This document shows, piece by piece, positions 1 to 5,430 of a stretch of 5,430 nucleotides of DNA (the stretch's first letter is position 1; each line of letters opens with the position of its first letter). The DNA is from Actinomycetota bacterium (GTDB lineage: Bacteria; Actinomycetota; Humimicrobiia; Humimicrobiales; Humimicrobiaceae): NCBI GenBank assembly GCA_016927635.1, contig JAFGMJ010000061.1, forward strand, positions 1 to 5,430, given 5' to 3'. The position numbers were made by a program, and so were the translations under genes. Below the pieces are notes generated by a model. It made no database searches. It saw nothing but the letters and a program-made list of their open reading frames with translations, and was not told the origin of the DNA.

Positions 1-51
1 CAATAAATTGCAAGTTTTTATAAAAATTAGTTTTAATAGTTTTATTATCTA

Positions 52-82
52 CTTTAATAAAAAATAAAAGTTTTTATTAAAG
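52..82 (-). terminator. Perfect 12-bp AT-rich inverted repeat at the 3' end of the U32 gene, possible terminator
   Basis: CTTTAATAAAAA and TTTTTATTAAAG (positions 52-63 and 71-82) are exact reverse complements around a 7-nt loop. In the mRNA the stem covers the last codon, the stop codon (77-79) and the bases just after it. Eleven of twelve pairs are A-U and no uninterrupted U tract follows the 3' arm, so it is not a textbook intrinsic terminator. A shorter nested palindrome (63-78) offers an alternative fold. It may still mark the transcript end or stabilise it. Chance is a real alternative given the AT-rich surroundings, although 12 exact pairs is more than usual. Confidence 0.4.
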
Positions 83-1339
83 CTTTACTCTTAAAAGTGA
101 AAATTCATCAAAATTTCCAAGTTCATTTATAATTACAAGGTCATTTGTATTTACAACATCGACTTCTTTAAGCGTGTTAAAATTAATAATACTTTTCAAT
201 GTTATGCTTGAAGGTTTTTTACCCGGTTGTATTAAATCAAGGGTTTGTCCTTTTTTGAACTGGTTTCTTGCCTTAATTATATTTATGCCATATTTATCTG
301 AAAAAAATTCAACTGAGCCGGCAAATCTGTATTTTTTTATATAGCCTACATTATCGTTTCCTGTCAGCTCACTGTGTTTTTTATTAGGCAAAAACATAAA
401 TCCCTCTGTGAAGCTTCTGTGGGTTGTCTTGTCAAGCTCTTCAAGCAGATATTTTTTATTTTCAGCTGTAAAAGAACCGGATTTGACCATATCCAGAGCC
501 TGCCTGTATACCCAGGTGACCTGCGCCACATAATTTTCTGTCTTCATTCTGCCTTCTATCTTAATACTGCTAACGCCACTTTTACAAATAAGCTCCAGCT
601 TTTCCAAAAGGCAGAGATCCCTGGAATTATAAATATATGTGCCTCTTTTATCCATATCTACCGGCAGGAACATATTTGGCCTTTTCTCCTCCATCAGGTA
701 ATATTTCCACCTGCATGTATGTGAACACTGCCCTTTATTTGCATCACGCCCGGTAAGGTATTTGCTGAGCATGCATCTTCCTGAGTATGATATGCATAAG
801 GCCCCATGCACAAAAACCTCTATATCTATTTTGGATTTTTTAACAATCTGGCTGATTTCTTCATAACTGAGTTCTCTTGCAAGATTGACCCTTTGTGCGC
901 CCAGACGTGCCCAGAAATTAACAGCAATGCTGTTTGAAATACTTGCCTGCGTACTGATATGCAGGCGCATGGCAGGAATTAAATCCTTTACAATTTCAAA
1001 CACAGAAGGATCAGATATAATGACTGCGTCAAATTCTATTTTACTTATGGCGATTATATACTTTTTAAGTTCAGCAAGCTCGGATTCATTTATAATTGCA
1101 TTTAATGTTAGATATATTTTTACATTTCTTTCATGTGCATAAGTAACTGCTTTTTTGAATTCTGTAATGCTAAAATTTTCACCGAAGCTTCTTAAATTAT
1201 ACCTGCTTCCGCCAATATATACGGCATCTGCTCCATAGGCAACTGCATATTTCAAAATATTTAAATTGCCTGCAGGTACACAAAGTTCAGGTATATTGAA
1301 CTTATTGTTATAAATTTTATATTTTTTATTTATTTCCAT
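77..1339 (-). CDS. trhP: U32-family Fe-S protein, probable tRNA uridine-34 hydroxylation protein (TrhP/YrrO-like)
   Basis: 420 residues, close to B. subtilis YrrO (TrhP2) and E. coli TrhP (YegQ). Often annotated as peptidase or collagenase, but characterised relatives (TrhP, RlhA, UbiU/UbiV) are O2-independent, prephenate- or Fe-S-linked hydroxylation proteins. The N-terminal TIM-barrel-like part starts PELCVPAGN (17-25) and ADAVYIGG (37-44). The U32 signature lies at 174-192 (E-V-F-V-H-G-A-L-C...G-R-C-M-L-S) and matches the pattern fully. Cys182, Cys189, Cys205 and Cys243 (in NSRDLC) have spacings 7, 16 and 38, almost those of the UbiU [4Fe-4S] ligands (7, 17, 39), so a cluster is likely; Cys209 is an extra. 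IKIEGRMK (259-266) is another conserved block. From about 328 to 405 is the small beta-rich U32 C-terminal domain. It is preceded by the TrmR-like gene, consistent with making its ho5U34 substrate. The spacer is 64 nt, the longest in the window, with only a weak GGGA before the ATG. Confidence 0.9.
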   Translation of the reverse strand: MEINKKYKIYNNKFNIPELCVPAGNLNILKYAVAYGADAVYIGGSRYNLRSFGENFSITEFKKAVTYAHERNVKIYLTLNAIINESELAELKKYIIAISKIEFDAVIISDPSVFEIVKDLIPAMRLHISTQASISNSIAVNFWARLGAQRVNLARELSYEEISQIVKKSKIDIEVFVHGALCISYSGRCMLSKYLTGRDANKGQCSHTCRWKYYLMEEKRPNMFLPVDMDKRGTYIYNSRDLCLLEKLELICKSGVSSIKIEGRMKTENYVAQVTWVYRQALDMVKSGSFTAENKKYLLEELDKTTHRSFTEGFMFLPNKKHSELTGNDNVGYIKKYRFAGSVEFFSDKYGINIIKARNQFKKGQTLDLIQPGKKPSSITLKSIINFNTLKEVDVVNTNDLVIINELGNFDEFSLLRVKL

Positions 1340-1403
1340 AAAAAAATCCCAGTACTGTGTTGAAATCTGTAGTAATTATTTATAAGCTTCAAATTCAAGA
1401 TAT

Positions 1404-2075
1404 TTATTTATATACTGACAATGAAATGCCATCAGATATATTAAAAAAATCTGTACTGTATTTTTTTCCGGTCTTAATCATATAAATAAATTTCTTTAAG
1501 CCCTTAACGCTGTTGATGTCATGGTCAGACACATCTTTATTAAATATTTTGCCGGAGTAGAAAACATTGTCTGCAATTAAAAGAGAGCCTCTTTGCATTT
1601 TTGGCTCCAAAGCAGCCAGATACTCAGGATATTCAAACTTTGCAGCATCAATAAATATAAAATCATATTTACTGCTAAGTGTAGGAATTATTTTCAATGC
1701 ATTCCCATTTAAAAAATTTATGTTAATTTTGTCGGAACCACAAAGCCAGCTAAATGTTTTATTAATAAAATCTTCTGCTTCCTCAAGGCGTTTTTTATTT
1801 AAATCTATGCCCGTATATGAATATATGTAATTTTTGTCACCTGTTTTTGTATCTTCAGTGATTTCAGAAAAATGTTTAAGTAAAAAATAAGTGGAGTATC
1901 CAATGCCGCAGCCTATTTCAAGTATTTTTTCCGGTTTTTTTAAAAAACAGACAGCTTGAAGAAACCTGCCTGCAGTATTGTCCAGTACAGGTATTTTGCG
2001 CAGGATAGCATTTTGCCTTATTCCAGCAAGGAATTTATCTTCTTTTAAAATAGAATCAAAAAAATCCATACACAT
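1404..2075 (-). CDS. trmR: SAM-dependent O-methyltransferase, probably tRNA 5-hydroxyuridine methyltransferase
   Basis: A class I, cation-dependent O-methyltransferase of the CCoAOMT-like family, 223 residues. It shows SAM motif I ILEIGCGIGYST (51-62), an acidic loop GIDLNKKRLEEAE (89-101), FLNGNALKIIP (121-131) for the adenine-side pocket, FIDAAKFEYPEYL (141-153) and LLIADNVFYSGKI (165-177). D143, D169 and N170 are the expected Mg2+ ligands that position the substrate hydroxyl. In Bacillus subtilis the protein at this place in the locus, TrmR (YrrM), converts ho5U34 to mo5U34 in tRNAs. The TrhP-type gene directly downstream supports the same role, but the substrate is inferred from context rather than from diagnostic residues. 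There is a somewhat long, charged insert between motif I and the acidic loop (about 70-85). The start is uncertain: no Shine-Dalgarno is evident, and Met3 (2067-2069) is an alternative. It begins 18 nt after the mltG stop codon's first downstream base, in the same reading frame as mltG, and ends in TAA. Confidence 0.88.
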   Translation of the reverse strand: MCMDFFDSILKEDKFLAGIRQNAILRKIPVLDNTAGRFLQAVCFLKKPEKILEIGCGIGYSTYFLLKHFSEITEDTKTGDKNYIYSYTGIDLNKKRLEEAEDFINKTFSWLCGSDKININFLNGNALKIIPTLSSKYDFIFIDAAKFEYPEYLAALEPKMQRGSLLIADNVFYSGKIFNKDVSDHDINSVKGLKKFIYMIKTGKKYSTDFFNISDGISLSVYK

Positions 2076-2093
2076 CAGTTTTATATGATATAA

Positions 2094-3125
2094 TCACTGC
2101 TTGTTTGTTGCATTGACATGCTCTTCAAAAGTCTCAGAGAATTTATGCTCATGGGTATTTTCATCAATTACCACATAATATAGATAATTAACATCAGCAG
2201 GTTCAAGTGCAGCTTTAATTGATTCAAGGCCCGGGCTGCAAATGGGCGTGGGAGGCAGGCCGGAATATTTATAGGTATTATATGGGGAATCTGTTTCAAG
2301 GTCTTCAAATGTGACAATCCCTTCCCACTTATTGAGGGCATATCTTACAGTTGCATCTACCTGCAGAGCCATGCCTGCATCAAGCCTGTTATGTATTACT
2401 GCCGAAATTAAAGGCCTTTCATCGGGTATATACGCCTCTCTTTCAATAAGAGAAGCTATTTTTAAAATATCATAATTTTTATATCCTTTTTCATCAGCAA
2501 AACTGTAGTCAAGAGGCTGTGTTTCCATCTGGTATTGTGTCAGCAGCATCTCAATGACATTATTTGCAGTATAATCAACAGTGACATCATAGGTTTTTGG
2601 AAATAAAAAACCTTCAAGGCTTGTTATATCCTGCGATAAAAAACCATAAAATCCATTATAATTTTTTATATCCATAGCCTCTTCAAGCGCTTCAAGCTCT
2701 ATAAAAGGGATATCCTTTAATATTTTTTCCTTCGTCTGTTCAATTATATAACCCTCAGGAATGGCCAGCTTATAAATGACCTGCTTCTCTCCCGCCATTA
2801 TGATTTCAAGCACGTCTTCATTGCTTGAGCCGGTAATCATCGCATATTTGCCGGGAAGAAGATTTTTTTCTTTGCCTTTTTGTTGTACATATAGCCTGAA
2901 GACAAAAGCATCCTCAATAACGCCTTTATCTTCAAGAATTGCCGCTATCTGTGTCAGGTTCATACCTTCGGCTATTTCAACCTCAACTTCAATGCCTTTA
3001 AGTACCGTCTCTTTTTCTTCGGCGACAGGCTGTATAAAACATGCTGAGAGGGCCGCTGAAAATATAATTAACATAGATACTGCTGGTAAAAATACCAAAA
3101 GAAGCTTTATGGCATTTAATTTCAT
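2094..3125 (-). CDS. mltG: Endolytic murein transglycosylase MltG (YceG-like), possibly a lipoprotein
   Basis: Cleaves nascent peptidoglycan glycan strands at the outer face of the cytoplasmic membrane, setting strand length. 343 residues, normal for the family. Residues 1-29 form a short positive N-terminus plus a hydrophobic stretch that ends in LSAC (26-29), which fits a lipobox with Cys29 as the lipidated residue; most MltG proteins instead keep a simple transmembrane anchor. Residues about 46-95 resemble the LysM-like subdomain. The YceG catalytic domain follows: LEGFLFPKTYDV (170-181), SLIEREA (225-231; the Glu pair E228/E230 includes the expected catalytic glutamate, E218 in E. coli), AVIHNRL (242-248), GMALQVDATVRYAL (251-264), SPYNTYKYSGLPPTPICSPG (280-299), YLYYVV (314-319) and HKFSETFEEH (327-336). 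The start is the ATG overlapping the ruvX TAA by one base, so translation is probably coupled. It ends in TGA, the only TGA stop among the five genes; Trp267 uses TGG, so the standard code applies. Confidence 0.95.
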   Translation of the reverse strand: MKLNAIKLLLVFLPAVSMLIIFSAALSACFIQPVAEEKETVLKGIEVEVEIAEGMNLTQIAAILEDKGVIEDAFVFRLYVQQKGKEKNLLPGKYAMITGSSNEDVLEIIMAGEKQVIYKLAIPEGYIIEQTKEKILKDIPFIELEALEEAMDIKNYNGFYGFLSQDITSLEGFLFPKTYDVTVDYTANNVIEMLLTQYQMETQPLDYSFADEKGYKNYDILKIASLIEREAYIPDERPLISAVIHNRLDAGMALQVDATVRYALNKWEGIVTFEDLETDSPYNTYKYSGLPPTPICSPGLESIKAALEPADVNYLYYVVIDENTHEHKFSETFEEHVNATNKQ

Positions 3126-3568
3126 TACAGACTCTTTTTCTTTTCACTTTCGATATAATCGCTTAATATTATTGATGCGGATAATTTATCAATTTCTCCG
3201 CTGGCTCTTTTATTTTTAAATTTTGAAGCATGTCTTTTTTTTTGAAATGCCTCCTCTTTTAAAATATTTTCTGAAATGCTTGAGGTAAATCTTTCATCTA
3301 AATAAACAACAGGCACCTTTATGCCGCTTAAATTTAAATTCACAAATTCTTTTATTTTTTCAGCCTGATGACCCTCCTGGCCTTTCAGGTTAATCGGCAT
3401 TCCCACAATAATTTTAATTATTCTATGTTTATCTATCAGAGAAGAGATCTTTTCTTTTATATCCCGTGTATTTTCAAGAACACATAAAGGGTATGATATT
3501 GTTGCATTTTCGTCGGTAATGGCAACCCCAATTCTTTTCTGACCTATATCAAGTCCAAGAAGTCTCAT
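3125..3568 (-). CDS. ruvX: RuvX/YqgF family RNase H-fold nuclease (putative pre-16S rRNA nuclease / Holliday junction resolvase)
   Basis: A 147-residue protein, typical for the family, with an RNase H-like fold. E. coli YqgF is linked to 16S rRNA 5'-end maturation; other members cleave Holliday junctions or act in transcription-coupled processes, so the substrate is not fixed by sequence. Family motifs in order are LGLDIGQKRIGVA at residues 4-16 (acidic D7), IVGMPINLKGQEG at 54-66, VYLDERFTS at 88-96 (D91/E92) and GEIDKLSASIIL at 124-135 (D127). D7, E92 and D127 are the likely metal-binding catalytic acids. The basic loop between them (KKRHASKFKNKR, residues 110-121) is partly encoded by a nine-A run. 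The ATG start is supported by AGGA six nt upstream (3575-3578). The gene lies 22 nt after alaS, and its TAA stop shares its last A with the ATG of mltG, suggesting translational coupling. alaS-ruvX-mltG is a widespread arrangement. Confidence 0.95.
   Translation of the reverse strand: MRLLGLDIGQKRIGVAITDENATISYPLCVLENTRDIKEKISSLIDKHRIIKIIVGMPINLKGQEGHQAEKIKEFVNLNLSGIKVPVVYLDERFTSSISENILKEEAFQKKRHASKFKNKRASGEIDKLSASIILSDYIESEKKKSL
3235..3243 (-). repeat. A9 homopolymer tract within ruvX (T9 on the plus strand)
   Basis: Nine consecutive A residues on the coding strand, encoding the end of Gln109, Lys110, Lys111 and the start of Arg112 of RuvX (CAA AAA AAA AGA). It is the longest homopolymer I noticed in the window; others reach seven. 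It lies upstream of the last catalytic acid (D127), so polymerase or ribosome slippage here would make a protein lacking that residue. The frame is intact in this copy. Confidence 0.85.
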
Positions 3569-3574
3569 AATAAT

Positions 3575-3578
3575 TCCT
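3575..3578 (-). promoter_or_regulatory. Ribosome binding site of ruvX (AGGA)
   Basis: AGGA on the coding strand, six nt before the ruvX ATG and inside the 22-nt alaS-ruvX spacer. It is the clearest Shine-Dalgarno match in the window and fixes the ruvX start. mltG has only a weak purine stretch (AAAAAGAG) upstream, the methyltransferase has none recognisable, and the U32 gene has only GGGA followed by a T run. Confidence 0.6.
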
Positions 3579-3590
3579 GTAATATAAACT

Positions 3591-5430
3591 TTAACCTGCT
3601 AATTTTATTACTTCATCCCTGATAAAATCTATGGCCTGTTCAAGATTTGTAGTTTCAGGGCCGCCTATCTGTGCAAACTCAGGTTTTCCTCCTCCTCCGC
3701 CTTTTAAAATCTTGCCAGCTTCTTTTGCAATTGCAGAGCAGTTTACGCCTCTTTCAGTAAGTTCTTTTGAAGCAAAAATCAATATGACAGGCTTTGAATT
3801 TATAATATTTGATAATAATATAAAAACAGCTTTTCCTGGCGCATCATTTATAAGCTCATCTCCTATAATGCCCATATTTTTTGCATCTATGCCGGCTACT
3901 GCAGGGTTTTTTGAAAAATCATAAATTATTATTTTTGCACTGCTTATATTTAACGTGTTTGAAGGATCTGAAATTATCTCATTTTTTACAGATCTGGCCT
4001 GCATGCCTGTAAGGTCCTGGGCAAGTTTTTCAGCATTCTGCTTTAAAGCTTCAATTTTATCTTTAACTTCAAAAATATCAGAATCAAAACCGGATGAAAT
4101 TTCCTTTAATATCCTGTAAGAAGAATTTAAATAATTAAATGCGGCAATGCCCGTTATGGCTTCAATTCTTCTTGTATTTGCCCCAATGCTTGAATCAGAC
4201 AAAATCTTTAGCAGTCCTATTTCACCGGTCCTTGCTACATGTATGCCTCCGCAAAGTTCCCTGCTGTAATCATCTATTTCTACAACTCTTACAAATTTCC
4301 CGTATTTTTCATTAAAAAGCGAAATTGCGCCGATTTCCTGCGCATATTCTTTTGTGGTCTCAAAACACCTTACAATATCATTCTTTTGTATTTTTTCATT
4401 TATTAACTTTTCTATTTTTTCAAGTTCCTCCTGGCCCGGAGCAGAAGAAATGGTATAATCAAACCTGAATCTTTCATCAGACACAAAAGAACCTGCCTGC
4501 ACAACTGCCTTATTAAAAATAGTCCTTAACGCCCAGTGAAGCAAATGAGTCGATGTATGGTTTTTACTTATATTTTTCCTGAATTGTATATCCACTTCGG
4601 CATTTACATAATCCGATACTTTAAAAACTCCTTTATTTACCCTGCCGGTATGTACAATGATACCTTCAACAGGCATCTGGGTATCTTCTACATTAAAAAG
4701 ATTGCCGTTTGCCTTGATTAACCCCCTGTCGCCTATCTCCCCTCCTTTTTCGGCATAAAAAGGAGTATTATCAAGAATAATCTCTCCCATGTCGCCTTCA
4801 CAAATCATTTCAGAAGGTTCCGCCCTGTTGCCATCATTATATTTAAAAATATATTTTATTGAAGCATTGCCAGCCGTGTGCTGGTATCCGAAAAACTCAA
4901 CTTCAATGTTTTTTGCTATCATCTTGTAATTCTCAAGGTTTAAATCAATCTTTTTGTCAAATGCAGTTTTCTTTCGCGATTTTTCAGAATGTATGGTCAT
5001 AAAATCATTGAATTGTTTAATATCAAGATCAAACCCGTTTTCCTGGAGGATTTCCATTGTAAGCTCAACAGGAAAACCAAATGTATCGTATAATTTAAAG
5101 GCGATAGATGGTTCCAGATACCTGGCACTGGATTTTTTCATTTCTTCAATCTGCAGAAAAAGAACCTTTGACCCTTCCTTTAATGTCTGTAAAAACTTTT
5201 TTTCTTCTTCTCCTGCAATTCGGCATATTTCTTCTTTTTTATCAAGTACTTCCGGATAAAATTTTCCGTAGTTTTCAATAACAATTTCTGTAAGGTCATT
5301 TAAGAAATAATCTTTAATACTTAGAAGCCTCCCGAATCTTACAGCCCTTCTAAGTATTCGCCGCAGTATATATCCTCTGGACTCATTCGAAGGAATCACT
5401 CCGTCAGCAGCAAGAAATACAATTGCGCGG
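3591..5430 (-). CDS. alaS: Alanyl-tRNA synthetase, C-terminal two thirds (5' end outside window)
   Basis: Charges tRNA-Ala with alanine in the cytoplasm and hydrolyses mischarged Ser/Gly-tRNA-Ala. The reading frame is open to the right edge; the first full codons read RAIVFLAADG and continue into VIPSNESRGYILRR, a conserved AlaRS segment. A GTG at 5399 is therefore an internal Val codon, not the start. About 612 residues are visible. Aligning the editing site with E. coli AlaRS suggests about 273 residues (the class II catalytic core) are missing, for a total near 885, normal for the family. The visible order is the tRNA-recognition helices, then the editing domain with LDNTPFYAEKGGEIGDRG, zinc motif HTSTH (4545-4559) and CGGIH (4239-4253), then a helical linker and the C-Ala/DHHA1 domain with five glycines followed by KPEFAQIGG. 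The spacing from first His to Cys is 102 residues as in E. coli (H564 to C666), and a Gln equivalent to Q584 is present. The one oddity is Ile in place of Thr in CGGTH. It ends in TAA, 22 nt before ruvX. Confidence 0.97.
   Translation of the reverse strand, partial: RAIVFLAADGVIPSNESRGYILRRILRRAVRFGRLLSIKDYFLNDLTEIVIENYGKFYPEVLDKKEEICRIAGEEEKKFLQTLKEGSKVLFLQIEEMKKSSARYLEPSIAFKLYDTFGFPVELTMEILQENGFDLDIKQFNDFMTIHSEKSRKKTAFDKKIDLNLENYKMIAKNIEVEFFGYQHTAGNASIKYIFKYNDGNRAEPSEMICEGDMGEIILDNTPFYAEKGGEIGDRGLIKANGNLFNVEDTQMPVEGIIVHTGRVNKGVFKVSDYVNAEVDIQFRKNISKNHTSTHLLHWALRTIFNKAVVQAGSFVSDERFRFDYTISSAPGQEELEKIEKLINEKIQKNDIVRCFETTKEYAQEIGAISLFNEKYGKFVRVVEIDDYSRELCGGIHVARTGEIGLLKILSDSSIGANTRRIEAITGIAAFNYLNSSYRILKEISSGFDSDIFEVKDKIEALKQNAEKLAQDLTGMQARSVKNEIISDPSNTLNISSAKIIIYDFSKNPAVAGIDAKNMGIIGDELINDAPGKAVFILLSNIINSKPVILIFASKELTERGVNCSAIAKEAGKILKGGGGGKPEFAQIGGPETTNLEQAIDFIRDEVIKLAG

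Noticed and set aside
8..37. Plus-strand promoter (TTGCAA, 18 nt, TTTAAT)
   Set aside because: It would drive only antisense transcription into the U32 gene, and such matches are expected in sequence this rich in A and T.
374..724. Plus-strand open frame of 116 codons antisense to the U32 gene
   Set aside because: The opposite strand carries conserved U32 motifs over the same bases. The plus-strand translation has no recognisable domain and looks like a shadow; the same holds for plus-strand frames at 885-1142, 1567-1830, 2776-3219, 3631-3924, 4536-4721 and 4954-5259.
1350..1357. CAGTACTG palindrome in the 64-nt spacer before the U32 gene, as an operator or terminator
   Set aside because: Only eight bases, no extension on either side, no second copy seen; consistent with chance.
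1340..1403. Internal promoter for the U32 gene (TTGAAT/TTGAAG and AT-rich -10-like words)
   Set aside because: No pair of boxes with good matches at 16-18 nt spacing; AT-rich DNA gives such words by chance.
2094..2096. TGA as a recoded sense codon joining mltG and the methyltransferase into one protein
   Set aside because: Both proteins are full length for their families, Trp is encoded by TGG, I saw no other in-frame TGA in any gene, and a fusion would put a SAM-dependent tRNA enzyme on the outer side of the membrane.
5397..5399. GTG as the start of the alaS coding region
   Set aside because: The frame stays open upstream to the window edge and encodes RAIVFLAADG, which continues the conserved AlaRS block, so this GTG is an internal Val codon.

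Overview
This is an ordinary bacterial housekeeping window, low in GC (roughly one third by eye). It is densely packed with five genes, all on the minus strand and all apparently in one transcription unit that enters from the right edge. In transcription order they are: the 3' two thirds of alaS (alanyl-tRNA synthetase, N-terminus outside the window), ruvX/yqgF (RNase H-fold nuclease), mltG (endolytic murein transglycosylase), a class I SAM-dependent O-methyltransferase of the TrmR type, and a U32-family Fe-S protein of the TrhP type. Spacing is tight: 22 nt, a 1-nt overlap (TAATG), 17 nt and 64 nt. No gene on the plus strand is supported. The plus-strand open frames are antisense shadows of conserved minus-strand genes.

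Layout: 1-51 is AT-rich with nothing recognisable. 52-82 is a perfect 12-bp inverted repeat at the end of the last gene and may be its 3' end. 77-1339 is the U32 gene, 1404-2075 the methyltransferase, 2094-3125 mltG, 3125-3568 ruvX, and 3591-5430 the partial alaS.

The genes fall into two themes. alaS, the methyltransferase and the U32 protein all act on tRNA. The last two match consecutive steps of wobble-uridine modification: TrhP-type hydroxylation to ho5U34, then TrmR-type methylation to mo5U34. ruvX and mltG are the usual passengers of this locus and act in rRNA/DNA processing and cell-wall growth.

The order alaS-ruvX-mltG-trmR-trhP is close to the Bacillus/Clostridium locus (alaS-ireB-ruvX-DUF1292-mltG-trmR-trhP1-trhP2). 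However, the small ireB and DUF1292 genes that normally sit there are missing, and there is only one U32 gene before the window ends. Direct alaS-ruvX-mltG linkage without ireB is more like Actinomycetota, which are usually GC-rich. The source may therefore be a deep-branching low-GC Bacillota-like or actinobacterial lineage, but the window alone does not settle this.

I found no mobile element, CRISPR array, RNA gene or obviously novel system. The points worth a second look are modest: a lipobox in MltG, a Thr-to-Ile change in the AlaRS editing-site zinc motif, an A9 tract inside ruvX, and the mo5U gene pair.
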